This document shows positions 48,920 through 60,320 of a stretch of DNA of 64,000 nucleotides, piece after piece (position 1 is the stretch's first letter; the number at the start of each line of letters is the position of its first letter). Below the pieces are notes generated by a model that saw nothing but the letters and a program-made list of their open reading frames with translations, was not told the origin of the DNA and made no database searches. This DNA is from Angiostrongylus vasorum (Eukaryota; Nematoda; Chromadorea; Rhabditida; Metastrongylidae): positions 784,943 through 848,942 of the forward strand of contig JADANN010000460.1 of assembly GCA_018806985.1 (NCBI GenBank), in the 5' to 3' direction. The translations under genes were made by a program, and so were the position numbers.

Positions 48920-49984
48920 ATTGTTGGTTTTTTTTGTGAGCTGTAATAAATTTCTGGATTTTAAGCCGCTTTGTTAGAAAACTTTACATTGTTATGTCGA
49001 GTATGCATTGATTTTAACCATTACACACCTTTGACGGCGTGTATCTATCCTTTATTACCTATGCAGTCTGCCTTCTTGATGGAGAAGAATATCGTTAATA
49101 GTTATGGGAATCATCTACCATGCCAGGTCGCCCATATACTAACGGGCATAAGTACATGTACACTCTGAAATTCCCTGTGTGGTATCCTCGTAGCGACTCC
49201 AAGCTCCGCCCTTTTGATGCTTAATTTCGAGCAGATAACATTGAACAAACAAAACTACCATAGCTTAATAATGAAATAATGGCTTAATCACCCAAGTTTG
49301 AAAGAAGCATTGTCAACTTGGAGAAATATGGAGACGGTCGTACGAACGAACGCAGTCGATTGTAAAACGTGGAGATTATGTTTTATGAAAGAAAAGCAGA
49401 AAAAGATTCCCATTCCTTTGAGACAATGCATCACTAGTTGGACTGAGCGACAACTGGCAATTTTCTTCAATGTTGCACCTCACAAAATCGAAGTGATCAG
49501 CTAGCAGAACTCTCATGGGTCCTTAAGCGTTGTCATTCGGTCGCTGTGCTCGTGTTTACGTGTTGTTATCGTCAACCGAACCAAATCAAAGCATAGCAGT
49601 GCATTTGGCTACACTGTACCTGGTACTCGATTTTCGCGCAAAACTGCCGTGTTCCTTGACAGCTTGAGCTGTTATATCCGAAATATATAGCTTAGTGGCA
49701 GATTTCTAGCATATGAATTGGCGCTGCTATAACATTCACAGTGCCTTTTTTTCCACCTGAATATATTAGCACCGACATCCGCGAAATAATTAACGACATA
49801 CTGTGTATAAGTATGGAAGTGAAGCGTGGTTTTTTGTTTTATTTATTTTTACATGACCAGATATCACATGTGCTACTCCCAGCACTTCTTCCATTTGAAT
49901 CGCTATCCCCTCACCCACTGTTCACGAATTTTTTTCAAGCTTGCGGGCGCATTCAGTCGCTACTCACAGATTTTTTGCAATTTG
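48920..49984. other. Intergenic; contains the SL1-like sequence
   Basis: Apart from the SL1-like stretch, no gene is recognised. The frame 49298-49504 begins inside the SL1-like sequence with a non-ATG start and is unrecognised. The frame 49741-50115 runs into a family B element. Confidence 0.45.
49281..49302 (+). ncRNA. SL1-like spliced-leader sequence
   Basis: GGCTTAATCACCCAAGTTTG followed by AA differs from the nematode SL1 leader at 3 of 22 positions. A rough count gives well under 0.01 such matches expected by chance in both strands of this window. The next bases (AGAAGCATTG) resemble the start of the SL1 RNA body (GTAAACATTG), but the donor GT is absent. It could be a mutated SL1 RNA gene or the start of a retrocopy of a trans-spliced mRNA. 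Confidence 0.4.
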
Positions 49985-50290
49985 GCCAATCTACAGTGAT
50001 TCTGAGATATCTGCAAATATCTGAACGGCAAGAGTCTGCAATGGGGTTTGAACATCGATCCCGTTGCGGGTGGTTTCTGATTGCATTGGTAGATAGAAAA
50101 CTAGCTGAGAGATAGATGAAACTGATGAACCGCACGTGTGGTGGTTACCGCGTTAACCCAGAGAAGGGTAATAGAATGTTCGATCACCACCGCAGACACC
50201 TGCGTTCCGGAGTATTGCAAATTTCTCAGTCTCACCGTGTTGTAATCTCGTATAATACCCTGCCGTGAAAATTGTAGATGTCATTGAATG
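49985..50290 (+). mobile_element. Family B, diverged, two opposed pieces
   Basis: About 49990-50100 resembles one arm (GAGATATCTGCAAATATCTG). 50120-50290 is the other orientation, with CGCACGTGTGGTGGTTACCG, CACCTGCGTTCCGGAGTATT and TAATACCCTGCCGTG motifs. Confidence 0.6.
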
Positions 50291-50504
50291 AAAAACTCAC
50301 ACTAGAGAATCGGTTTTTGGAAAAGAACTGTTGAACCAAATTTGACACTATAACGTAGCAGTGATTTGCATGGGAATTCTGTGTAAAGGCGGTGATATCG
50401 AGAACTGATGAGGTATTAGAAGTGACAGAGTAACTACATATTTTACCATAAAAGCTGTGCCGCAGTGATCGGAAGCGCTCTTCAGCAGACATGTGGTGTC
50501 GGTC

Positions 50505-50705
50505 TCTGCACCTCCATCCACCAAGCTTTCCATCTTTCTGGGGCCGGCAAACTGGTACCAGACTTGTGTGGAAAGATAGCTACACTGGGCGGATACATCG
50601 GTAGGCCATCGTCAATCACCTCCGAACAGTGCTTAATGAAGTCGAATGCATGGCGCATCACTTAGGATTTGATCAACGTCGAGAGCTTTATCTTTTATTT
50701 TATCC
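50505..50705 (+). mobile_element. Family C SINE, 5'-truncated
   Basis: Starts within the body (CACCAAGCTTTCCATC) and runs to GATCAACGTCGAGAGC and a TTTATCTTTTATTTTATCC tail. The tRNA-like head is missing. Confidence 0.75.
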
Positions 50706-52944
50706 TTTACCATAGAAGCTAATATTTACATGACAGCTTTAAATTCTAGCGGAAGCCAAAAAGTATTTGCCACTTTTTGGCGGAACGTCGAAGTGATATC
50801 GTAGAAAGGTGATATATAAATTACTTTCACATTTGTCAATAGCGGAAATTGGCATTCTTCAGAGTAGGAATCTCTGCTGTGTTAGCTACGAGGTCACACG
50901 TTGCATATTGCCAGGTGGACGACAGTGGATATAGCATAGAGCGAAAGTGACATTTATTTATCCTGTTGTACAGATCAGTTCAGAGATTGAGCTCTGTCTC
51001 TGTACCGCACGTCGGAGTGTATTCCAGAATTCGCGTAGTCATATTAATACGTGCTTAATCAACTACGTGTATGTATGTGGCTTGCGTTCAGTGCATCGGT
51101 TCAACCCATTGTCTGAATTGAGGTTATTGCGCATATTTTTATAAAGTGTACAGGGTAAGTGGTACAATTTCTTGTGGTATTAAGGTTCACGTCATTTTAA
51201 ACGAAAGCACAAGCATAAGCACACATGTGCATGCTGGCGCAACCTCAATTGCAGAACTCTGCAAGCACCTCTGCGCAGTCCTTTTCCGAAGTAGAGATGG
51301 AAGCACTCAGACAAAAGATATCATGTTTATCAGAGCCCTAGACCTAAATAACACAATGATTGGCAAAGCCGATTCGTCAGAAAGATGAATGGGAACTGTG
51401 TAAGTTCCCTATACGGCCACTGATCGGCGTGTGGTACGTGTGAGCAGTGAAGAAGCCTGCTCTTATTTTCATCCCGTTTCATGCCTTGCAATCATGTGAA
51501 TATTTCGTTGTCATTTATATGTAGTGGCGTCACCTTCGGAGCTCTTTTAGATGCTTCGGCTTCCATTTTTCCCATTCGATTAGCAATCATCTTAGGCGTC
51601 TCTTTCAACAATGTAAGTTGTCATACTTTTTACGGTTCTTTTATCCCGTATTATGACTAGATCATATTTGCGATATTATTTTCTCTTCCTCATCCAAATT
51701 TATGTTCAGCTCGTGGACAACGCTTGTATACTCGGAATATAGCGAACTTCAACTCTATCCCATCGAATCATTTATCAGATCGCGTTTCGGTACGACAACA
51801 AAGACGCCACATCGAGATTACGAACAACTGTGAACCGCCGAAACCAATCATTGGCTCTGATGAAGACGAAGACATCGAAACGTTAGCCGAACTACGAATA
51901 TCTACCAACCCTGTGTGAGCTTAAAAATCTAAAAAATATATTGATTATTTCACTGCCGAGGTTAAATGACGGTTGATTTGAAAATCCTTCTTCAACTCCA
52001 TGTTTTCGTTATCTCTTTTCAAAGCGCTAAAATACAATTTGAATCATTGTCAATCACATATTCAGTGCATTATTTGTTCGTTCCTAATTTCTTAGCAAAA
52101 CTCAATAACAAGGGAAATGCTCACATTTGCTCAGTTGAAATTGCTACGTCTTAGTGAAAGCAGCTAGAGTGCCTCGCTGCACCTACGAATGAGAATGCCT
52201 TTGGTAATTGCAGTGAACGAATTTCGGTTGAATAATGAAATTCCATGCATCTAACAAATCCTAGTCACGTTGTGTTCCGTACTTCATAGGCGCGCTGTTC
52301 ACTCAGATTTTACAGTAATCCGTTCATTGCTGCGGGCCACATCTTCTACAATATTGTCTTATTAAGCGGCCTCCACTTACAAACAAAGCAGTTTCGGTTA
52401 AAACTGAGGACTAATCTACACGATTTTATCCTTAGTATAGTCAGCATTTATGATAAAGTCCGTGGAATTGGATGAAACCGAAGTAGTGCGTAGCTGATTG
52501 AGTTCATCGAACCATGAGGAATAATCTCATCTATAGCAACCCACAGCTCTACAAGAGAATTTTAATTCATTGGTAAACTAATACGAGTTTGTTACCAAAT
52601 ACTTAATCGACCATCGTTTCGGCGTCTTCAACTTCCCAGGAGCAGATGATCCGACTCGATGGTCCACGGTGACACGTTATTTCACAATGAATATGTACCG
52701 CGTTCGTTAGCATCTTGCTTTAAAGAACACAATGGTTACGTATTGTTTTAAGTATATGATAGTCATCGACAGACTATTACCAGGAATTCCACGTCCATTT
52801 GTGGTCTGAAACCCATAATAGACTCATCTTTATTGCTGAACATTTTAGTGACAACATGGGAAACAGTACATTTCCTCTGATAAAGCGGCAATCGTATCTT
52901 ATTCGCTTATTTGTTTTATTTTGCATGTCTGTCTAGCGAAGTGA
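50706..52944. other. No identified gene; possible exon pair at 51.5-51.9 kb
   Basis: 51525-51612 is bounded by TGTAG and GTAAGT and reads GVTFGALLDASASIFPIRLA with hydrophobic continuation, like a membrane segment. After 97 bases a TTCAG acceptor opens 51710 onward, where one frame reads SWTTLVYSEYSELQLYP, then FIRSRFGTTTK. The phases do not join without a one-base shift. 51850-51915 carries a family E core. I do not recognise the protein. Confidence 0.3.
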
Positions 52945-53100
52945 ATGGCCAGAGAAGCTTTCGAAAAAAAGCACCGGGACTTGGTGAGGAGAACAAAGAA
53001 CCTCCGAATATGTGCCCACCTTTTCGAATCCACCAATCATAAACTGACAAGTGTAAACAACCTGGAAAAGTCCCATCACGGTATTCGACACCTCAAGGAG
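52945..53100 (+). mobile_element. RTE LINE fragment, thumb region
   Basis: Plus-strand translation KKHRDLVRRTKNLRICAHLF followed by EST resembles the VVKKTKN.RLRAHLFNTT block that follows the RT domain in RTE elements. Roughly 50 codons remain, with stops around them. Confidence 0.5.
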
Positions 53101-53479
53101 AGAAAGTCTTGATCAACCAGCAAATTTTCAGGGAATACAAAGCAGTGGCGGTGCGAGCACAATTCTTCGTGATTTGAAGAAAGTATTCATTAAAATATTC
53201 GAAACGATGGGTAATTTTTTGTGGCTGTGGTGAAGTCTCACCTAATAAGATAGTCTTTTGGTAGTAAGAGGTATTTGGGTTGTTGAGATTCATTTGGCTC
53301 ATCACTGCAGAAGCGATTGCCCTGTCAATCTAGTTGAATGCACAGCATGCACCTAACTATTTTCCATACGGTCCGCTATTCAATCACATCACTGTCATCA
53401 TTTGCAAGTGTTTTGCATCTCATTTTGAGTTTGCTGCTGTACTTCTGAAATCCGGTCATTAATTACGACACCTTCGCAA

Positions 53480-53875
53480 CGGTTTACCGCTTCATAGTGG
53501 TTGCAAGGTGCTCCTAGTTGTTGGGCTGGGATATACAGCTGGGGTGGGGGGGATTCAATCTCCCTGCACGGTCTCCCAGGCTAAGGGGTCCAGCGCTTCT
53601 ATCAAGAAGCCTAGCTAAGAGTAAACCAATACTAAGATCGACTACCGTCCTGATACCAAACTAGTCGCATGGTGGCAAATCTCCCTCTGATTCATAAAGG
53701 TGACGAATGCCTTTGATGGTGACGACCTCGGGTAGGCTTTGACCAGGCCGACTTAGGATTCCAGGGAACCACAATGGCTTAACCAGCAAATCTCCGAAAA
53801 AATGGAGATAACGCTGGGGCCCGCACACAACCACTGAGGACGGCCGTCCATGACACCAAGTCCAAGTTAGTAGTT
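53480..53875 (+). mobile_element. Family A, full length
   Basis: Starts CGGTTTACCGCTTCATAG and ends GGACGGCCGTCCATGACACC. It has a short G-run insertion near 53540 but is otherwise like the other copies. Confidence 0.8.
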
Positions 53876-54134
53876 ACGAGACCAATAGTTCGTCACAGCG
53901 ATTTTCGAAAAGTTTAACATCGCTTTCAATTATTTGATGTTCTCAGCTCCAAATCAATTTCCAAGTAGGAGAAATCCATGAAAAAATGCTCTTTTCAAAT
54001 AATTCATACTCCTGAGCCGACAGGTGTGAGTGAGAGTGATGAAAACTGGCATCTAAGTAGCTGTTGGGGCCCTGCTCTCTCATGAAGGCTCGAAAAATGA
54101 GTTGGCCTTAGTGCACGCTAATATTTTGATCGTT
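53876..54134. other. No gene seen
   Basis: Short intergenic stretch without recognisable content. Confidence 0.4.
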
Positions 54135-54395
54135 AACATTTCTCAATCCCGTTGACGGGTGATTGCTGATGGCAAAAAGATCGATAGAACTAGCTGAGAG
54201 ACAGGCGAAACGAAGGAACCGCATGGTGTGGTGGTGAACGCGTTACTCCCCGGAAAGGACAAAAACGCGTTCGTTCCCCACCATAGGCACATGCGGTCCA
54301 GAGTTTTGCAAATATCTCAGCTTCGTTAAAGTTATACTTCGCAATATACCCTGCCATCAAAAAGAGTAGGCAGTAAGTAAAAAGGTTAAAAAAAA
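54135..54395 (+). mobile_element. Family B tRNA-like SINE
   Basis: Well-preserved copy in the orientation of its pol III boxes. GTGGTGTGGTGGTGAACGCG is A-box-like and GCGTTCGTTCCCC B-box-like. These are followed by GAGTTTTGCAAATATCTC and an A-rich end GGTTAAAAAAAACG. Confidence 0.8.
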
Positions 54396-54774
54396 CGTAG
54401 AGTATTCAGTGGCAGTTCATTCACTGCTACAGCCTTCTCTAACGCTGCAACTTGTTACGCGTCGCATTTTCGTTGTACTTCAAACTTACTGTTTCTAATT
54501 TTAATTTTTAGAGGACTAAGTTCACTTGTTACGCGGATCTCAGCACTTCTTTTATTCGGTTCATTTCCACGCATCTACTAACCGCGAGCATCTCAGATTT
54601 GGACAAGGGTTCGGCTGCTGCTTGAAGAATTTTGGTTTCTAATGTCGTCAAGTGCTGGTGGAGTCGATTCTATCTGGAGTCATTGAATAGCCGTGTTAGA
54701 GCGTCGCAGGAATTCACTGCATTCTTTCTCCAGTTTTCTTGATAAGAGGAAACTCTTTATATTTATAGGAAGCC
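54396..54774. other. No gene seen
   Basis: Intergenic sequence before the decayed gene at 54775. No exon was recognised. Confidence 0.35.
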
Positions 54775-55701
54775 CGGCGCCAATTTCACGACGCCGAAAG
54801 AATGAGTCTTAGTTGGCCCCCCGCTAGGGTGGAAGTAGTAAAGTAGTTAATGCTAACCGTATTGCTAAATCAGAAGTGGACATTAATAAAATAGACAGCG
54901 AAGAGCACGATGGTTCAAAGATCTGTGATCGAGGATCGGCTTTCACGGGACATACTCAGCGATCTTATTGCCCGATATGCACCACATTAGAAGCTCTCCA
55001 ACCAGCGCCTTCTGAGGAAATCTCAAGACATTGCGGACAACGTTAGGTACACCCCCTTCAGCGCATCACAAAGCATTTTTTTCCTGCACCTTTTGCATTC
55101 TATAGACAGCTCGTCCTACACAAATGTTCGGTGGTGAAAAACTGTTTTCTACACTGAACAAGTGAGTTTACAAGTGCTACTTCCAGTATTATGCTCACTT
55201 TTTTTCGGTTCCATTCCCTGTCATAGTAATGTTAAGTAGATCAAAAACGACCCCTGAGTCAGAAATTTAAAAAAGCTACAGATGAAAGCAAAATTAGTCA
55301 AGTAGAACACGAATGGCGTTATTGCAGTCTTCAGGGTGAAAAAACGTTACAAATATAAGTGAAAAATGGCTTAACTAGAACTATTTCAGATCCATAAGGC
55401 CGATGGCGACGCTCGCTAGAGAGCAGGCAGACAGGAAGAAGGAACTAAGAAAAGTTTATGAAACAATATAAGGTGATGGTTGATATCGAAGCCGTTTTTT
55501 CAGAGAAAAACTATCAAAACGACTAGACTAAGTACAGGTAGAAAAAGAAAGACCTGGAACAATAGAAGAGAGGGAAACCCTGTTCGATGGAGTGTGAGCT
55601 TAAAAAGATCAAGAACGCCTCATGACATTTGGAAAGTCTTTGAACAGCTAACGGTCAATTTGATTCCAAATTCTAACGCTAATGTGACCCATTTGTCGTA
55701 G
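54775..55701 (+). pseudogene. Unidentified decayed multi-exon gene
   Basis: Exon-like pieces in order: after TTTATAG (54769) KPGANFTTPKE, stop, VLVGPPLGWK; around 54909-55044 MVQRSVIEDRLSRDILSDLI then ARYAPH, stop, KLSNQRLLRKSQDIADNV; after CTATAG (55099) TARPTQMFGGEKLFSTLN up to a GTGAGT donor; after TTTCAG (55389) SIRPMATLAREQADRKKELR. The next segment after TTTTCAG (55490) reads either as a basic open frame to 55701 or as EKLSKRLD, stop, VQVEKERPGT. Strong splice signals with stops inside matched-looking text point to an old gene. I do not recognise the protein. Confidence 0.4.
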
Positions 55702-56164
55702 TATTAGCAGTTTGTTTCCGTAGATGTGCTTTTTGCTGCGACAGTTGGAATAATCTTTGTGACAAACACTGCACATTGATCGCTTACAATTCAGTCATTA
55801 CATGGCAACAATGCAACCATCTAATTAATGAGAAGCATGTATATTCATGCAACTGCTCAAATATTTAAAAAAATTTAAGCAAGCCTTTCTAAAGGTTCTC
55901 AAAAAAAAACAGTGAAACTCACAGTTTTTTTTTACGATTTTCACTCCTTCAAAGATTGATTTTTGTTTCAGGCCACCTCAATAGTCTCCTAAAGGTACCT
56001 CCGTAAGATATGGTGGTATATCACCTTAACGATCAGCATTGTGTCGACCCATAGCAATGCAAGAATGAGTTGTCAGAATATGAAAGGACAAGATGTGGGT
56101 TAGTATGTTATAATCGCATTAATTATACAAAAAAGAGTTTTTTAGCGACGAACTATGAAGTATT
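55702..56164. other. No gene seen
   Basis: Intergenic. A possible small exon after TTTCAG at 55972 (GHLNSLLK) could belong to the preceding decayed gene. Confidence 0.35.
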
Positions 56165-56290
56165 GAGTAATATAACAAGAATGATGCTGAGATATGTGCA
56201 AAACTAAGAACTCAGGCCAGATTCTAGCCCACGATTACCCATTCCGGGTTTCACCATGTTACCCACTGCACCACTAAGGTCCCTGTTTCA
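56165..56290 (-). mobile_element. Diverged family B-like tRNA-derived SINE
   Basis: On minus: CCTTAGTGGTGCAGTGGGTA (A-box-like), then GTGGGCTAGAATCTGGCC (B-box-like), followed by AGTTTTGCACATATCTCAGC, the family B signature. This older copy makes the tRNA origin of family B easier to see. Confidence 0.6.
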
Positions 56291-56769
56291 CCTTTCCTTC
56301 GGCCAGTTTTTTTACGCTCAGTCAGTTGCCACTTGGTATTCACAAAGATGACAAACTACATTCTCAGCAAGCTGACGAATGGGGAGAGATTCCTCGAAGT
56401 ATTGCAATAATATTGCTAATTTGTTTTTAAAACGACGATAAGAAGAAAAATTCAGAAAGTCAACGACAAGAAGAAAAATTCAGAAAGTCAACGAATCTCA
56501 CTGAAGTGTGTCGTCCGCTATTGCAAAACAAATATAAAAGGAAAACAGATTAACTAGAAACCATCAACAGAGAAAGAAAATGAAGCGCTTTATCCTTCGA
56601 AAACAAAGCTGCTGTCGATTAGAGATGTATCTAGCACTTTGACATGCATCCGACACATTGGTTGGCGTACAAAGAACGCTGAGAATTTTGCGTATCATAC
56701 CTTTTAGAATAAAATTAGCGATCAAAACATCAAGCAAGATTTTGCAGCCTAGAATTTGAAAAACCTCCC
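56291..56769. other. No gene seen; short direct repeat
   Basis: Intergenic. GAAGAAAAATTCAGAAAGTC with AACGA occurs twice in tandem near 56443-56495. Confidence 0.5.
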
Positions 56770-57140
56770 AACGGTTTATCGCCTCATCGTGGCAGGGAGG
56801 TCTTCCTGGGTGTCGGACTGCGATCTACGGTGGGCGATTCACCCCCTGGCAGGGTCTCCCAAGCTGAGAAGGAGTGCGGCGTTTGCACCAGGAACCATAG
56901 CTAAGAGTAAACCAATACTAGGATCCACCACTGTTCTGGTATCAAAGTCGCATGGTGCTAAATCTCCCTCTGATCCACAATGCTGTGACTGCCTGTGGTG
57001 GTGAAGACGTGGGGCAGACTTCGGCCAGGCTGACCTCGGAACTCTAGAGAACCATAATGGCTTAACCAGCAAAACTCCGAAAAAATGGAGATTATGCTGA
57101 GGCCCGCATAACCAGTGAGGACGGGCCATTCAAGTATCAA
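56770..57140 (+). mobile_element. Family A, full length
   Basis: From ACGGTTTATCGCCTCATCG to GGGCCATTCAAGTATCAAG. Frames 56756-57004 and 56839-57129 are translations of the repeat. Confidence 0.82.
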
Positions 57141-57492
57141 GTAACTAAGTCTTTGACAAACATCCTGTCACCGAGTTTCTGGAAAATCCGCATTGAAAAA
57201 GAAACATAGAGAAGCCATCATGTTCTGCGAAGAATTAAGGCAGAAAATGAGGAGAATATTAGTGTCACGTCTAATGATCACAAGGGAAAAGAAATAAGTT
57301 TAAAATATGTTACTGCATAATCAAATGGTGCAAATGGCCCATTTAAGTATCGAAGCAGCTGGTCATTGTGGCATTTTGTCATCATCGCTACTCGGAGAAT
57401 CATTTCCACGGGTGATCTCAAATAAAAAACAAAGATTGCAAGCTGGCTACTACTACGGAATTACCATGTTATGCTTGTTACTTATTCGATTG
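57141..57492. other. No gene seen
   Basis: Short intergenic stretch between two RTE-related elements. Confidence 0.35.
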
Positions 57493-58020
57493 CATGGACA
57501 CTTGGATGGCCCATCTTTACTGGTTATGCGGCCCTCAGCATAATTTCCAGGTACAGCGTTGAGGGTGGAGCTTCTGGAATTGCGAGTTACCACGAATGCT
57601 CTTGGTCCACATGATAAACAAGGACGGGCGCTCATCTTCAATCTCTTCAATCTTCAATGATGACCTTGATGAATGCACGATCTCTTCCGTACAGCTTCTC
57701 CATGCCCATGTAGAACGCTTCGACTTCGTCTTTGTCACAGTTTGGTGTCGGTGCTTAAACAACAAAAATTCTCAAAGTCGGTGTTAATCCACATTTTTTC
57801 AATTATGAACGCCCGATTATTATTATATTTCTTATTAGTTCTTCGAATAAATCGATGTTTATGGCCAAACTTGTGCTGACGAGAATGTCTGCGCCTCCGA
57901 CTGCTCTGTTGTAGCATGTTCCCAGGAACAGTTATTCTCCGAAGTCATAGGCTGCGTTGAATAAACGGGCTCTTCTCAACTCAAACACTCCAATGGCGTC
58001 GTACCTCATTCTTTTTGTCT
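57493..58020 (-). mobile_element. RTE LINE, endonuclease joined to 3' tail
   Basis: Minus-strand translation, from 58020: RMRYDAIGVFELRRARLF, then GGADILVSTSLAINIDLFEE, then [15 protein letters not shown], stop, [20 protein letters not shown] and [14 protein letters not shown]. This is the N-terminal endonuclease of an RTE element. The next sequence is not the rest of the ORF but the C-terminal tail ([20 protein letters not shown]), so about 2.4 kb is deleted. Confidence 0.8.
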
Positions 58021-58949
58021 GCATGATCTAGTCCTTAATCGAGGGCCCAGGCGCAAGTAAGCATCCATTGTACATAGAAATCATTACAATAGTCCTTTAC
58101 GATCTAGGCGGCCTTGAATAGCTTCGGAATTTCAGCGGCTTCTCCGTATTTATCCCACTCTACGCTACGCTATCGGGGATCTTCCGGCGATAAGGGAATG
58201 AGGACCGCTTGTTTTACTGTTTTTTAGCTTTTGATACCCAAATACAGTATCCTAAACTCGAAAAGTGGGTGCTGGATACACTCATGGATAGGTTATCAGT
58301 CTCTCCCAGAGTAAACGAGTTGTAGCAGGCGATTCTAAACCGCCACCCGTATATTTCACAGTTACTCGATTGCGGACTTTTGGCCGATTCGAGTCATGAA
58401 GTACAATCCGTGTAAACGAAAATATTCCCATGCACGCATGCATGAAAACACCCGCACAGACGAAGATCGTATTCGGCAAATGGGAACAGCGGAAAAAACG
58501 ACTCCATCCTTTGTTTCCATTTGCATGTCAGGGAGGTCGCTTTCTCTTATTAACCCCCGCATCCGTTAGCAATAGACGCGCCTTATTGCTTCGTGACTAG
58601 CCTGCATGAGATTCGTCTATATGGGAAATCGGTGTCCAGTCTATCAACCTTATCTTCGACAGTTTTGAATGCGGAACGGTGCCTTCTATTTTTGATCGTT
58701 TACTTGCGTCGGAATTTCGGATCGTCTCTCTCTCAGTTGCGTGATATGGGATACGTCTTGGATCGTCCTTTCGACTACGCGTTCTACAACACTGAGTGAT
58801 CTTTCATTCTTGTTAAGTAATGACTGAATAAACTATCTAGAAATATAATATGTCTAAGTTGTTGAATAAAAATCCAACCAATGAAGTAAAATTCGCTAAT
58901 GATACAATGAAGCAAATAGTACACATTTGTTGATGTCATCGCAGGAGTG
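58021..58949. other. No gene recognised; possible RT scrap
   Basis: On minus, 58090-58165 reads DKYGEAAEIPKLFKAA, faintly like the RTE block GDTIPPKLFKAAL. Frames on both strands at 58282-58799 are unrecognised. Confidence 0.3.
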
Positions 58950-59205
58950 TTGGCATAACCAATCCACAGGTAGTCGCCCCCCCTGTTGATCAAAGAGAGT
59001 TGCTACCATGGGACTAGTTTGCTACCAAGATGGTGGTGGGTCCTGGTATTGGTTTACACTCAGCTGGGCTTCCTGATTGAAACGCCAGACTCCTATTCAG
59101 CTTGAGATACTCTATTGGGGGGATGAATACCCCCTGCCGTACATCGCAGCATGACATCCAGGAACACTTCCTAGCCACGATGAGGCGGTAAACCGTTGGG
59201 AGGCC
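58950..59205 (-). mobile_element. Family A, 3'-truncated
   Basis: Contains the 5' two-thirds of family A on minus (GAGGCGGTAAACCGTTGGG at 59183-59201 is the head). The LINE-derived tail is missing at the 58950 side. Confidence 0.75.
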
Positions 59206-59434
59206 TCAAAATGTATATTCAAAGAAATCGTACTTCCTCTACTAAATCACATGCCAAGATCTTCGATTTGATTTCAGCCGCAACTAAATGTGGTCGTACA
59301 ACAAACCCAGTTGCATCCAGTCTGTGGAAAATTTCACTAAAAGAAGAAGACACAATCCCTCTCTCTACAAACCACTGAGATCGTTATCGCGGTGTTGCAC
59401 GGATATTCACCAAACTTGATGCTGGTCGTTTCCG

Positions 59435-60320
59435 TCAAAGACATTGCAATCCCATCGATCGAAGGACACGACTAAATAGCGGTCTTAGTTCTTGTTCGCT
59501 GCATGGCAACAACAATAATGGATGTTCCGGCTTGTACTTATGAAAAAAAACGAAGCTTATGACAACAAAGACAAGCACAAAACCTGCATTACATCTGTTC
59601 TGGAGATATCGATGAGTTTGCTCAATATGTTCGAGCAACAGTCCTGAACAGTTATAGAACTGAATTTCTTCCGATTACACAGCGAATTACTGTAAACAAG
59701 CTTTCCAGTTATGCTGTTATGCTGCGTGTTTATGCTCCTTCCCAAAAGGTCACAACGAGGAACGCATTTCATTTTTTTTGGAATACATGTTTCCCTGTCC
59801 CAATGCTGGATTTGCTTTATCTTTGTTGTTACATCAGAAACACCGTTCCTGTTGTTAAAAAGCATTTCTACTTCTGCTCATTACCGTGGTGTCACTAGAT
59901 TATGAACACGCTGCTGCTATGTTTGAACCAAGTTGTTTTCTCACAGCCTAAACATTAACAATTTCCTATATTGCTGGAAAAGAGGGGAGGCTCACAATCG
60001 TCTCCCACGTCTCTGCCCTCTCAAGGATAATCTTGCGACACTTGAGCTTCGCAAATTGTTTAAACGTGGGTGCCAGCTCACAGCACATGTCTAGCACTTC
60101 ATCGGGAATATCACCACAACAGACGTCGATTAAGGTACGTATTAATCGAAATATTACAGCGGCCTTAGGACAGAAATTCTGAGTGTGAAAAATATGTAAT
60201 AACGAAGCAAAATTCTTGCCTTCTCGCTGGAGAGCTCGAGATAGAACCGAAGTTCCTACTTTGCAAGAACTCCTACTCCTTCAGCAAACTCGAACGCTAC
60301 CGAACAATGTAAAGTAAGAT
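59435..60320 (-). CDS. Unidentified minus-strand gene or gene remnant
   Basis: Segments read from 60320 down. The first is VAFEFAEGVGVLAK, stop (60256-60258), ELRFYLELSSEK. A possible GC-AG intron follows (AAG|GCAAG ... TTTTTCACACTCAG). Next comes FCPKAAVIFRLIRTLIDVCC, GDIPDEVLDMCCELAPTFKQ and FAKLKCRKIILERAETWETI, ending at a GTGAGC donor (59995). A third exon (59584-59848) contains TVQDCCSNILSKLIDISRTD and joins in phase across a 47-base intron to YKPEHPLLLLPCSEQELRPL and FSRVLRSMGLQCL, with a stop at 59435. The second-to-third junction is out of phase in my reading. No family is recognised. It lies about 500 bases downstream of rpb-8 on the same strand. Confidence 0.4.
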
